Source: Pseudomonadota bacterium (GTDB lineage Bacteria > Pseudomonadota > Gammaproteobacteria > Burkholderiales > Burkholderiaceae_C). Taken from it: a stretch of DNA of 18,703 nt. Positions within the stretch are counted from its first letter, which is position 1; each line of letters begins with the position of its first letter. The DNA lies in contig JAEWVY010000238.1 in NCBI GenBank assembly GCA_023396625.1, forward strand, positions 1 to 18,703. Direction: 5' to 3'. Below the pieces are notes generated by a model. It did not search any database and had not been told where the DNA came from. It worked only from the letters and a program-made list of their open reading frames with translations. Of this stretch, positions 1 to 6,370 are shown in pieces. A program made the position numbers and the translations under genes.

Positions 1-558
1 GACCTGGGCACATTGCCAGTGGGGCGCCGGGTGGTCGTGATCGGTGGCGGCATGACCGCGGTGGACGCGGCGGTGCAGGCAAAACTGCTGGGTGCCGAAA
101 GTGTCGATATGGTCTATCGGCGGGGTCCCGAGGCGATGTCGGCCTCGATGGCGGAGCAGGCGTGGGCGCAAACCCATGGGGTCGGCATCCGGCATTGGCT
201 GGCGCCCGAGGCGGTCCTGCCCAGTGCCGGCGCGCCCCATCATGCGGGGGAGGTGCGTTTCGCACGCCAGGCATGGCGCGAGGGCCGGCTCGTGGCCACG
301 GGCGAGACCGAAACCCTGGAGGCCGACATGGTCCTCAAGGCCATTGGCCAGACGCTTGGGAATTCCGTGCTGACGCAGGTGGGGTTGGCCCAAGCCGAGG
401 GGCGGTTGGCCACGGACGACAGTGGCCAGACCAACCTCGATGGGATCTGGGCCGGTGGCGACTGTCGCGCCGGCGGACTGGACCTGACCGTGGAGGCGGT
501 CGAGCACGGCAAACGCGCTGCGCTCGCGATCCACACCCGACTCACGTCAGATGCCTGA
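1..558 (+). CDS. preT: Dihydropyrimidine dehydrogenase, NAD(P)H/FAD subunit PreT (C-terminal part, start outside window)
   Basis: This is the last ~185 residues of a flavoprotein in the family of the glutamate synthase small subunit. With PreA it reduces uracil or thymine, passing electrons from NAD(P)H through FAD to the PreA iron-sulfur clusters. The reading frame is open from base 1, so the start lies upstream. Visible motifs are a dinucleotide-binding loop (VVVIGGGMTAVD, about residues 11-22 of the fragment), the RRGPEAMSA segment that follows the NAD(P)H fold, LKAIGQ, and the C-terminal FAD-binding GIWAGGDC with an EAVEHGKRAA helix. The stop is 37 bp before the preA start on the same strand, which supports the PreT assignment over a generic GltD-like protein. 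The family is certain; the exact partner is inferred from the neighbouring preA. Confidence 0.88.
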   Translation, partial: DLGTLPVGRRVVVIGGGMTAVDAAVQAKLLGAESVDMVYRRGPEAMSASMAEQAWAQTHGVGIRHWLAPEAVLPSAGAPHHAGEVRFARQAWREGRLVATGETETLEADMVLKAIGQTLGNSVLTQVGLAQAEGRLATDDSGQTNLDGIWAGGDCRAGGLDLTVEAVEHGKRAALAIHTRLTSDA

Positions 559-595
559 GCGCCTGACACCCAGTTGCCAAGATTCGGAGATTCAC

Positions 596-1903
596 ATGGC
601 CAATTTGCATACCCACTTCGCGGGCATCCAGAGCCCCAATCCCTTCTGGCTGGCGTCGGCGCCGCCGACCGACAAGGCCTACAACGTCGTGCGCGCCTTC
701 GAGGCGGGCTGGGGCGGCGTGGTCTGGAAGACCCTGGGCGAGGCGGGTCCGCCGGTCGTCAACGTCAACGGTCCGCGTTATGGCGCCTTGCTCTCGCCGG
801 ATCGGCGCCTGCTGGGTTTCAACAACATCGAGCTGATCACGGACCGCGACCTGGAGCTCAATCTCAAGGAAATTGCACAGGTCAAGCGTGACTGGCCCGA
901 TCGCGCCATGGTAGTGTCCATCATGGTACCGTGCAACGAGGCATCGTGGAAGGCGATCCTGCCGCGCGTGGAGGACACGGGTTGCGACGGCATCGAGCTG
1001 AATTTCGGTTGTCCCCATGGCATGAGCGAACGTGGCATGGGCGCGGCCGTGGGCCAGGTGCCTGAATACATCGAGATGGTGACCGCCTGGTGCAAGCAGT
1101 ACAGCAAGCTGCCGGTGATCGTGAAACTCACGCCCAACATCACCGATGTACGCTTTCCGGCCCGCGCAGCCAAGGCCGGCGGCGCGGACGCGGTGTCTCT
1201 GATCAACACCATCAACTCCATCGTGGGGGTCGATCCCGACACGCTGACCATGTCGCCGTCGACCGGTGGCAAGGGATCGCACGGCGGGTACTGCGGCCCG
1301 GCGGTCAAGCCCATCGCACTGAACATGGTGGCCGAGATCGCGCGCGATTCCCAGACGGCCGGTCTGCCGATCTCGGGCATCGGTGGTGTCACCACCTGGC
1401 GGGATGCGCTGGATTTCATCGCGCTGGGGGCGGGCACCGTGCAGGTCTGCACGGCGGCCATGGTGTACGGCTTCAAGATCGTGCAGGAAATGATCGACGG
1501 GCTGTCCAGCTACATGGATGAGAAGGGTTTCACCTCGCTCGACGACCTCCGGGGCAAGGCTTTGCCCACCGTCACCGACTGGCGCTATCTCAATCTGAAT
1601 CACGTCTCCAAGGCGGTCATCAACCAGGACACCTGCATCCAGTGTGGTCGCTGTCACATCGCCTGCGAGGACACTTCGCACCAGGCGATCACGACCACGA
1701 AGGACGGGCGACGTTGGTTCGAAGTGAAGGAAGAAGAGTGTGTGGGCTGCAACTTGTGCGTGAACGTCTGCCCCGTGCCCGGGTGCATCACCTTGCGGGA
1801 CTTGGCCCCCGGTGAACTGGATCGACGCACGGGCCAGGCGGTCAGCGCCACACCGCTCGACTGGACAGCGCATCCGAACAACCCGGCGCGGGTGGTCGCG
1901 TGA
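596..1903 (+). CDS. preA: NAD-dependent dihydropyrimidine dehydrogenase subunit PreA
   Basis: This is the catalytic subunit (435 aa; E. coli PreA is about 411) that reduces uracil/thymine to the 5,6-dihydro forms, the first step of reductive pyrimidine breakdown. The N-terminal two-thirds is a dihydroorotate-dehydrogenase-like FMN barrel: NPFWLASAPP near residue 15, GGVVWKT, NFGCPHGM, KLTPNITD and the phosphate-binding GIGGVTTW. The C-terminus holds two 4Fe-4S clusters with cysteines at about 347/350/353/357 and 382/385/388/392. The ATG at 596 is chosen because a GGAGA Shine-Dalgarno (586-590) lies 5 nt upstream and MANLHTHF resembles family starts; an earlier in-frame ATG at 551 overlaps preT and has no such site. 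The position of the mammalian catalytic cysteine (GLACGQ) is valine here (GAAVGQ). Confidence 0.95.
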   Translation: MANLHTHFAGIQSPNPFWLASAPPTDKAYNVVRAFEAGWGGVVWKTLGEAGPPVVNVNGPRYGALLSPDRRLLGFNNIELITDRDLELNLKEIAQVKRDWPDRAMVVSIMVPCNEASWKAILPRVEDTGCDGIELNFGCPHGMSERGMGAAVGQVPEYIEMVTAWCKQYSKLPVIVKLTPNITDVRFPARAAKAGGADAVSLINTINSIVGVDPDTLTMSPSTGGKGSHGGYCGPAVKPIALNMVAEIARDSQTAGLPISGIGGVTTWRDALDFIALGAGTVQVCTAAMVYGFKIVQEMIDGLSSYMDEKGFTSLDDLRGKALPTVTDWRYLNLNHVSKAVINQDTCIQCGRCHIACEDTSHQAITTTKDGRRWFEVKEEECVGCNLCVNVCPVPGCITLRDLAPGELDRRTGQAVSATPLDWTAHPNNPARVVA

Positions 1904-1986
1904 ACCAGACGGATCGCATGTTGTAACCTGCCGGAGCGGCCTGGCGACTGCGGGCCTTCCGTCACCCATTTCTCTAGGAGGCTTTC

Positions 1987-3429
1987 ATGACAAGTTTGCT
2001 GATTCGGGGCGGCACGGTGGTCAACGCCGATCGCGCCTTCCGCGCCGATGTGTTGACACAGGACGGCAAGATTGTGGCTGTCGCTGAAAACCTGGCAGCC
2101 CCTGCCGGGGCGACCGTGGTGGATGCCGGTGGCCAGTACGTGATGCCCGGTGGCATCGACCCGCACACCCACATGCAGCTGCCGTTCATGGGCACTACCA
2201 CCATGGACGACTTCTACACCGGCACGGCCGCCGGGCTGGCCGGTGGCAACACGACCATCATCGACTTCGTCATTCCCAACCCCCAACAGTCGCTGATGGA
2301 GGCCTACCAGACCTGGCGCGGCTGGGCCGAAAAAGCCGCGGGTGACTACAGCTTCCACATGGCCATCACCTGGTGGGACGAGACCGTCAAGCGCGACATG
2401 GGCACGCTGGTGCAAAGCGAGGGCATCAACAGCTTCAAGCACTTCATGGCCTACAAAAATGCCATCATGTGTGACGACGAAACCCTGGTGAACAGCTTCA
2501 AGCGCTGCCTGGAGCTCGGGGCCATGCCCACCGTGCATGCCGAGAACGGCGAACTGGTGTTCCTGTTGCAAAAGCAGGTGGCCGAAATGGGCATCACCGG
2601 CCCCGAAGGCCACCCGTTGTCGCGCCCGCCCATGGTCGAAGGCGAAGCCGCCAACCGCGCCATCGCGATTGCCGATGTGCTCAACGTGCCGATCTACGTG
2701 GTGCACGTGAGCTGCATCGAGGCCGCCGAGGCGATTGCCCGCGCCCGCGCCCGCGGCCAACGGGTTTACGGCGAAGTGCTGGCCGGGCACCTGACGATCG
2801 ACGACAGCGTCTACCGCCACCCCGACTTCGCCACGGCCGCCGCCCACGTGATGAGCCCGCCGTTCCGTCCCAAGGGCCACCAGGAATTCTTGTGGCGCGG
2901 CCTGCAAAGCGGCAACCTGCACACCACTGCCACCGACCACTGCACCTTCTGCGCCGCGCAAAAAGCCGCTGGCAAGGACGACTTTGCCAAGATTCCCAAC
3001 GGCTGCGGCGGCGTGGAAGAACGCATGGCCGTGGTGTGGGACGAAGGGGTCAACGCGGGCCGCCTCACGCCATCCGAGTTCGTCGCCGTGACCTCGGCCA
3101 ACACCGCCAAGCTGTTCAACCTGTATCCGCAAAAAGGCAGCGTCAGCGTGGGGGCCGATGCCGACCTGGTGGTCTGGGACCCGGCGGGCACGAAGACGCT
3201 GTCGGCCAAAACCCAGTTCAGCAAGGGCGACTACAACGTGTTCGAGGGCCGCACGGTGAAGGGCCTCCCCAGCCACACCCTGAGCCAGGGCAAGCTGGTG
3301 TTTGTGCAAGGTGATTTGCGGGCCGAACGCGGTGTTGGGCGCTACCTCAAACGCCCGGCCTTCAACGCCAACTTTGCGGCGGCCAAGTTGCGTGCCGAGG
3401 TGTTGGCGCCTACGGCGGTGCAACGCTGA
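1987..3429 (+). CDS. hydA: Dihydropyrimidinase / D-hydantoinase
   Basis: This 480-residue amidohydrolase opens 5,6-dihydrouracil or dihydrothymine to the N-carbamoyl-beta-amino acid, step two of the reductive pathway. All binuclear zinc ligands can be placed: His60 and His62 in DPHTH, the carboxylated Lys151 in NSFKHFMAYK, His184 in VHAEN, His240 in VVHVS and Asp317 in ATDH. The spacings agree with bacterial D-hydantoinase (58/60/150/183/239/315, from memory). Length is normal for the family. A strong AGGAGG at 1976-1981, 5 nt before the ATG, fixes the start. It lies 83 bp after preA on the same strand, so co-transcription is likely. Hydantoinase activity cannot be excluded from sequence, but the preTA and carbamoyl-hydrolase neighbours favour dihydropyrimidines. 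Confidence 0.95.
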   Translation: MTSLLIRGGTVVNADRAFRADVLTQDGKIVAVAENLAAPAGATVVDAGGQYVMPGGIDPHTHMQLPFMGTTTMDDFYTGTAAGLAGGNTTIIDFVIPNPQQSLMEAYQTWRGWAEKAAGDYSFHMAITWWDETVKRDMGTLVQSEGINSFKHFMAYKNAIMCDDETLVNSFKRCLELGAMPTVHAENGELVFLLQKQVAEMGITGPEGHPLSRPPMVEGEAANRAIAIADVLNVPIYVVHVSCIEAAEAIARARARGQRVYGEVLAGHLTIDDSVYRHPDFATAAAHVMSPPFRPKGHQEFLWRGLQSGNLHTTATDHCTFCAAQKAAGKDDFAKIPNGCGGVEERMAVVWDEGVNAGRLTPSEFVAVTSANTAKLFNLYPQKGSVSVGADADLVVWDPAGTKTLSAKTQFSKGDYNVFEGRTVKGLPSHTLSQGKLVFVQGDLRAERGVGRYLKRPAFNANFAAAKLRAEVLAPTAVQR

Positions 3430-3464
3430 GTTTTTGACATGCTTGCTGTATGTGGTGCTCGCAG

Positions 3465-3643
3465 CAAGCCGGGTCTCGCCCCGGCGGGCGACTCACTTTC
3501 TTTCGCTTCGCCGAAAGAAAGTAAGCAAAGAAAGGGCGAGCCCACTGTTTGCGTCCCTTCGCTTCGCTACGGGCAACCTGCGGTGCTCGCTGCAGGTGGG
3601 GGCCCGCTCGAACTCGGCTGTCGCCTCAAACAATCGCGTGCCC
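3465..3643 (+). repeat. Left arm of the inverted repeat, with two hairpins
   Basis: The arm begins 35 bp after the hydA stop. It contains a GC hairpin, GCCGGG (3468-3473) pairing with CCCGGC (3480-3485). This is followed by a perfect 11-bp stem, ACTTTCTTTCG (3495-3505) with CGAAAGAAAGT (3512-3522), around a six-base CTTCGC loop. The first 78 bases match the right arm best; beyond about 3553 the match becomes patchy. Its place just downstream of hydA would let the hairpins protect a 3' end or slow RNA polymerase, but there is no clean T-run for a canonical terminator. Confidence 0.8.
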
Positions 3644-3720
3644 TGATCCACCTGCAGCTGCGCTCCTCGGCGCAAACAGAAGGGCGAAGGGGACAAACAA
3701 CAGCCAGAACACCCCAGCTC

Positions 3721-3737
3721 GTGGCGCTATGCGCCAC
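3721..3737. repeat. Small palindrome near the centre of the inverted repeat
   Basis: GTGGCGC and GCGCCAC form a perfect 7-bp inverted repeat around TAT. Its centre (3729) lies within 2 bp of the midpoint of the whole 3465-3989 element (3727). The flanking core sequences are not inverted copies of each other, so the central placement may be chance. Confidence 0.6.
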
Positions 3738-3823
3738 ATCGCCCCCGGCAAGAGCGAAGCAAAGTGCCGAAGAACTCGCTGCCGTTGAGGCCGGGCTGAG
3801 CAGCACAGCGGGCTGCGGAAAAA

Positions 3824-3989
3824 GGGCTGGCGATTGTCTGAGCGAAGCGAGTTCGAGCCAGCCCCCGCAGACTGCGAGCAGCGCAAGGAACCGCGCAGCG
3901 GCCCGGCCGTCGGCTCGCCTTCTCTTTGCTTACTTTCTCTTGGCGAAGCAAGAGAAAGTGAGTCGCCCGCCGGGGCGAGACCCGGCTTG
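3824..3989 (-). repeat. Right arm of the inverted repeat, with two hairpins
   Basis: This is the inverted copy of the left arm. The AT-rich hairpin is ACTTTCTCTTG (3932-3942) with CAAGAGAAAGT (3949-3959), again a perfect 11-bp stem and six-base loop. The GC hairpin is GCCGGG (3969-3974) with CCCGGC (3981-3986). Compared with the left copy, the AT-rich stem differs at two base pairs, and in both the change on one strand is matched on the other. The arm ends 17 bp before the AAGGAG ribosome-binding site of the next gene, so folding could affect its translation. Confidence 0.8.
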
Positions 3990-4021
3990 TATCGAATACT
4001 CACCCGAAGGAGAAAACTGAC

Positions 4022-5272
4022 ATGAAAACCACCTCCGACATCAGCACCCTAAGAATCAACAGCCAACGCCTCTGGGACTCCCTCATGGAACTCGCCAAAA
4101 TCGGCGAAACCCCCAAAGGCGGAGTCTGCCGCTTGACCCTCACCGACCTCGACAAACAAGGCCGCGACCTGGTCACGAAGTGGGCACGTGAGGCAGGCCT
4201 GACCGTCACCATCGACAAAATCGGCAACGGCTTCATGCGCCGCCCGGGCCGCAACAATGCCCTGCCCCCCATCGTGACCGGCAGCCATGTCGACACCCAA
4301 CCCACCGGCGGCAAGTTCGACGGCAACTACGGCGTGCTCGCGGGCCTGGAGGTCATGCGCACCCTCAACGACCACGGCATCGAAACCGAGGCGCCGCTGG
4401 AAGTCAGCTTCTGGACCAACGAAGAAGGCTCTCGTTTCGTGCCGGTGATGATGGGTTCGGGCGTGTTTGCCAAGGCCTTCACGCTGGAGCACGCCTACGC
4501 GGCCCAGGACATCCATGGCAAGACGGTGGGTGAAGAACTGGCACGCATCGGCTACATCGGCGACCAGGAGCCCGGGGACCATCCGATTGGCGCGTTCTTC
4601 GAGACCCACATCGAACAAGGCCCGGTGCTGGAGGACAGTGACGTGACCATCGGCGTGGTGCAGGGCGTGCTCGGCATCCGCTGGTTTGACTGCACCGTCA
4701 CCGGCATGGAAGCCCACGCCGGCCCCACGCCCATGGCGCTGCGCAGGGATGCGATGCAGGTGGCCACGCAGATCATGCAAGAGGTGGTGGCCACGGCCCT
4801 GCGTCACCAGCCCCATGGCCGCGGCACGGTCGGGATGGTGCAGGTGTTCCCCAACAGCCGCAACGTGATTCCGGGCCGTGTCAAGTTCAGCATCGACCTG
4901 CGCAACAGCACCGACGCCTTGGTGGACCAGATGGCCGACGAAGTCAAAGACTTTGCGACCCGCCTGAGCGCCAAGACCGGGCTGGACGTGAAGATCGAGC
5001 TGGTGTCGAGCTACCCGGCCCAGGCCTTTCACGACGACTGCAAAAACGCCGTGGCGCGTGCGGCCGCCAAGCTGGGCTACTCCAACATGCCGGTGGTCAG
5101 CGGCGCCGGGCACGACGCGGTCTACATGGCCAAACTGGCCCCCACGGGCATGATCTTCATCCCCTGCAAGGACGGCATCAGCCACAACGAGATCGAGAGC
5201 GCCACGCCCGAGCACATTGCCGCCGGCTGCAATGTGCTGCTGCATGCGATGCTGGAGCGGGCTGGCACGTAA
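4022..5272 (+). CDS. Zn-dependent amidohydrolase, probable N-carbamoyl-beta-alanine amidohydrolase (beta-ureidopropionase)
   Basis: This is a 416-residue member of the M20/AmaB-HyuC-AllC family, which cleaves N-carbamoyl amino acids to amino acid, CO2 and ammonia. Expected metal and catalytic residues are visible: His89 and Asp91 in GSHVDT, Asp100 in GKFDGNYG, Glu134/Glu135 in NEEGSRF, His196 in THIEQGP, His232 in EAHAGPTP (dimerisation-domain substrate contact), His364 in GAGHDA and His388 in GISHNE. The ATG at 4022 follows AAGGAG (4007-4012) with 9 nt spacing. Sequence alone does not separate beta-ureidopropionase from L-carbamoylase or allantoate amidohydrolase. Its place after preTA-hydA makes it the third enzyme of uracil breakdown, releasing beta-alanine. 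Names used for relatives include hyuC, amaB and pydC. The inverted-repeat element separates it from hydA. Confidence 0.9.
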   Translation: MKTTSDISTLRINSQRLWDSLMELAKIGETPKGGVCRLTLTDLDKQGRDLVTKWAREAGLTVTIDKIGNGFMRRPGRNNALPPIVTGSHVDTQPTGGKFDGNYGVLAGLEVMRTLNDHGIETEAPLEVSFWTNEEGSRFVPVMMGSGVFAKAFTLEHAYAAQDIHGKTVGEELARIGYIGDQEPGDHPIGAFFETHIEQGPVLEDSDVTIGVVQGVLGIRWFDCTVTGMEAHAGPTPMALRRDAMQVATQIMQEVVATALRHQPHGRGTVGMVQVFPNSRNVIPGRVKFSIDLRNSTDALVDQMADEVKDFATRLSAKTGLDVKIELVSSYPAQAFHDDCKNAVARAAAKLGYSNMPVVSGAGHDAVYMAKLAPTGMIFIPCKDGISHNEIESATPEHIAAGCNVLLHAMLERAGT

Positions 5273-5298
5273 CGTGCTTGGTTTTTGTGGGGGTAATT

Positions 5299-5346
5299 GG
5301 CCCTTATCTAGCATGAAATAAGCGCTTGTAGCTATCTATTTTGTAG
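5299..5346. repeat. Candidate short dispersed repeat upstream of the binding-protein gene
   Basis: The 96-bp gap between the carbamoyl hydrolase and the binding-protein gene is AT-rich compared with everything around it. It includes CTTAT (5303-5307) pairing with ATAAG (5318-5322), the palindrome AGCGCT (5321-5326) and the block GCTATCTATTTTGTAG (5331-5346). A 14/16 match to this last block occurs at 14723-14738 inside a dehydrogenase gene. The layout resembles short intergenic repeats I recall from Comamonadaceae, but I could not search. It could equally contain the promoter of the transporter operon; I see no convincing -35/-10 pair. Confidence 0.4.
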
Positions 5347-5368
5347 TTTTATCCAACCGGAGATACCC

Positions 5369-6370
5369 ATGACCGTGAAACTTCTCAGTCGTCGCCAGGC
5401 CGTGATCCTGGCCACATCCCTGGTCGCCCTGACCCCTGGCCTGTCGCTGGCGCAAGCCAAGCTCAAGGTGGCGGGCATCTACACCGTACCGTTCGAGCAG
5501 CAATGGGCAGGGCGCCTCCACACGGCGCTCAAAGCCGCCGAGGCCCGTGGTGAGATCGAGTACAAGGCCAGCGAAAACGTCAGCAACGCCGACTACGAAC
5601 GGGTCATGCGGGAATACGCCACCGGTGGCAGCCAGTTGATCGTGGGTGAGGCATTCGCCGTGGAAGCCGCCGCGCGCAAGGTGGCCAAGGACTTTCCCAA
5701 GACGGCCTTTTTGATGGGCTCCAGCGGCAAGCCCGCCGCTCCCAACTTCAGCGTGTTTGACAACTACATTCAGGAACCGGCCTACCTGTCGGGCATGATC
5801 GCCGGGGGGATGACCAAGAGCCACAAGATCGGCATGGTGGGGGGGTTCCCGATTCCTGAAGTCAACCGCCTGATGAACGCCTTCATGGCGGGGGCCAGGG
5901 AGGTCAATCCCAAGGTCGAATTCAGTGTCAGTTTTATCAACAGCTGGTTTGACCCGCCCAAGGCCAAGGAAGCGTCCTTTGCCATGATCGACAAGGGGGC
6001 CGACGTGATGTATGCCGAGCGTTTTGGGGTGAGTGATGCGGCCAAGGAAAAGGGCAAACTGGCCATCGGCAACGTCATCAACACCCAGGCCCAGTACCCC
6101 GACACGGTGGTGGCTTCGGCCCTGTGGCACTTCGAGCCCTCGGCCGACCGCGCCATCAAGCTCGTGAAGGAAGGCAAGTTCACCGCCGAAGACTACGGTC
6201 CTTATTCGATGATGAAGCACAAAGGGTCGTCACTGGCGCCGTTGGGTACGTTCGAGAAAAAAGTGCCCGCCGAGATCGTGGCCAAGATGAAAGCCAAGGA
6301 AAAGGCCATTGTGGAAGGCAAATTCACCGTCAAGGTGGATGACAGCCAGCCCAAATCCACGGCCAAGTGA
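5369..6370 (+). CDS. BMP family (PnrA-like) ABC transporter substrate-binding protein
   Basis: This 333-residue periplasmic binding protein is of the basic membrane protein / PnrA type, whose characterised members bind nucleosides. Residues 1-30 form a signal peptide with charged start, hydrophobic core and LSLAQA before a probable cleavage site. SRRQ at positions 7-10 makes Tat export conceivable but not shown. The mature part begins KLKVAGIYTVPFEQQW and includes VGEAFAVE, MGSSGKPAAPNF and GMVGGFPIPEVNR, typical of the fold. A GGAGA at 5359-5363 precedes the ATG. The stop overlaps the ATG of the ATPase gene (TGATG), so translation is probably coupled. The ligand is inferred to be a pyrimidine base or nucleoside from the flanking catabolic genes. 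Confidence 0.9.
   Translation: MTVKLLSRRQAVILATSLVALTPGLSLAQAKLKVAGIYTVPFEQQWAGRLHTALKAAEARGEIEYKASENVSNADYERVMREYATGGSQLIVGEAFAVEAAARKVAKDFPKTAFLMGSSGKPAAPNFSVFDNYIQEPAYLSGMIAGGMTKSHKIGMVGGFPIPEVNRLMNAFMAGAREVNPKVEFSVSFINSWFDPPKAKEASFAMIDKGADVMYAERFGVSDAAKEKGKLAIGNVINTQAQYPDTVVASALWHFEPSADRAIKLVKEGKFTAEDYGPYSMMKHKGSSLAPLGTFEKKVPAEIVAKMKAKEKAIVEGKFTVKVDDSQPKSTAK

Larger units (their letters stand above)
3465..3989. repeat. ~525-bp inverted-repeat element in the hydA-carbamoyl hydrolase gap
   Basis: The 592 bases between the two catabolic genes hold no credible coding sequence and are almost filled by this imperfect palindrome. The outer 78 bases on each side (3465-3542 and 3912-3989) are inverted copies matching at 72 of 78 positions. 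Weaker inverted similarity continues inward to about 3643 and 3824, including a shared CTCGAACTCG-type core and a CAATCGC block. The ~180-bp centre is not symmetric apart from a small palindrome at 3721-3737. No transposase or target-site duplication is evident. It resembles dispersed intergenic repeats I remember from Comamonadaceae, but that is recollection, not a search. It may end, stabilise or attenuate the operon transcript. Confidence 0.85.

Noticed and set aside
542..1969. 475-codon open frame on the minus strand opposite preA
   Set aside because: It is antisense to a clearly recognised gene; such long shadows arise from GC-rich codon use. The His/Arg/Asp-rich translation has no family motifs.
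1654..3423. 589-codon open frame on the minus strand opposite hydA
   Set aside because: Same reason: it mirrors hydA codon by codon and the product is His/Gly/Val-rich without recognisable domains.
3439..4020. Open reading frames on both strands across the inverted-repeat element, including one of 193 codons on +
   Set aside because: They run through both repeat arms, have no ribosome-binding site or family resemblance, and have low-complexity composition. Symmetric repeat DNA explains the lack of stops.
4049..5314. 421-codon open frame on the minus strand opposite the carbamoyl hydrolase
   Set aside because: A GC-skew shadow of a gene with complete catalytic motifs.
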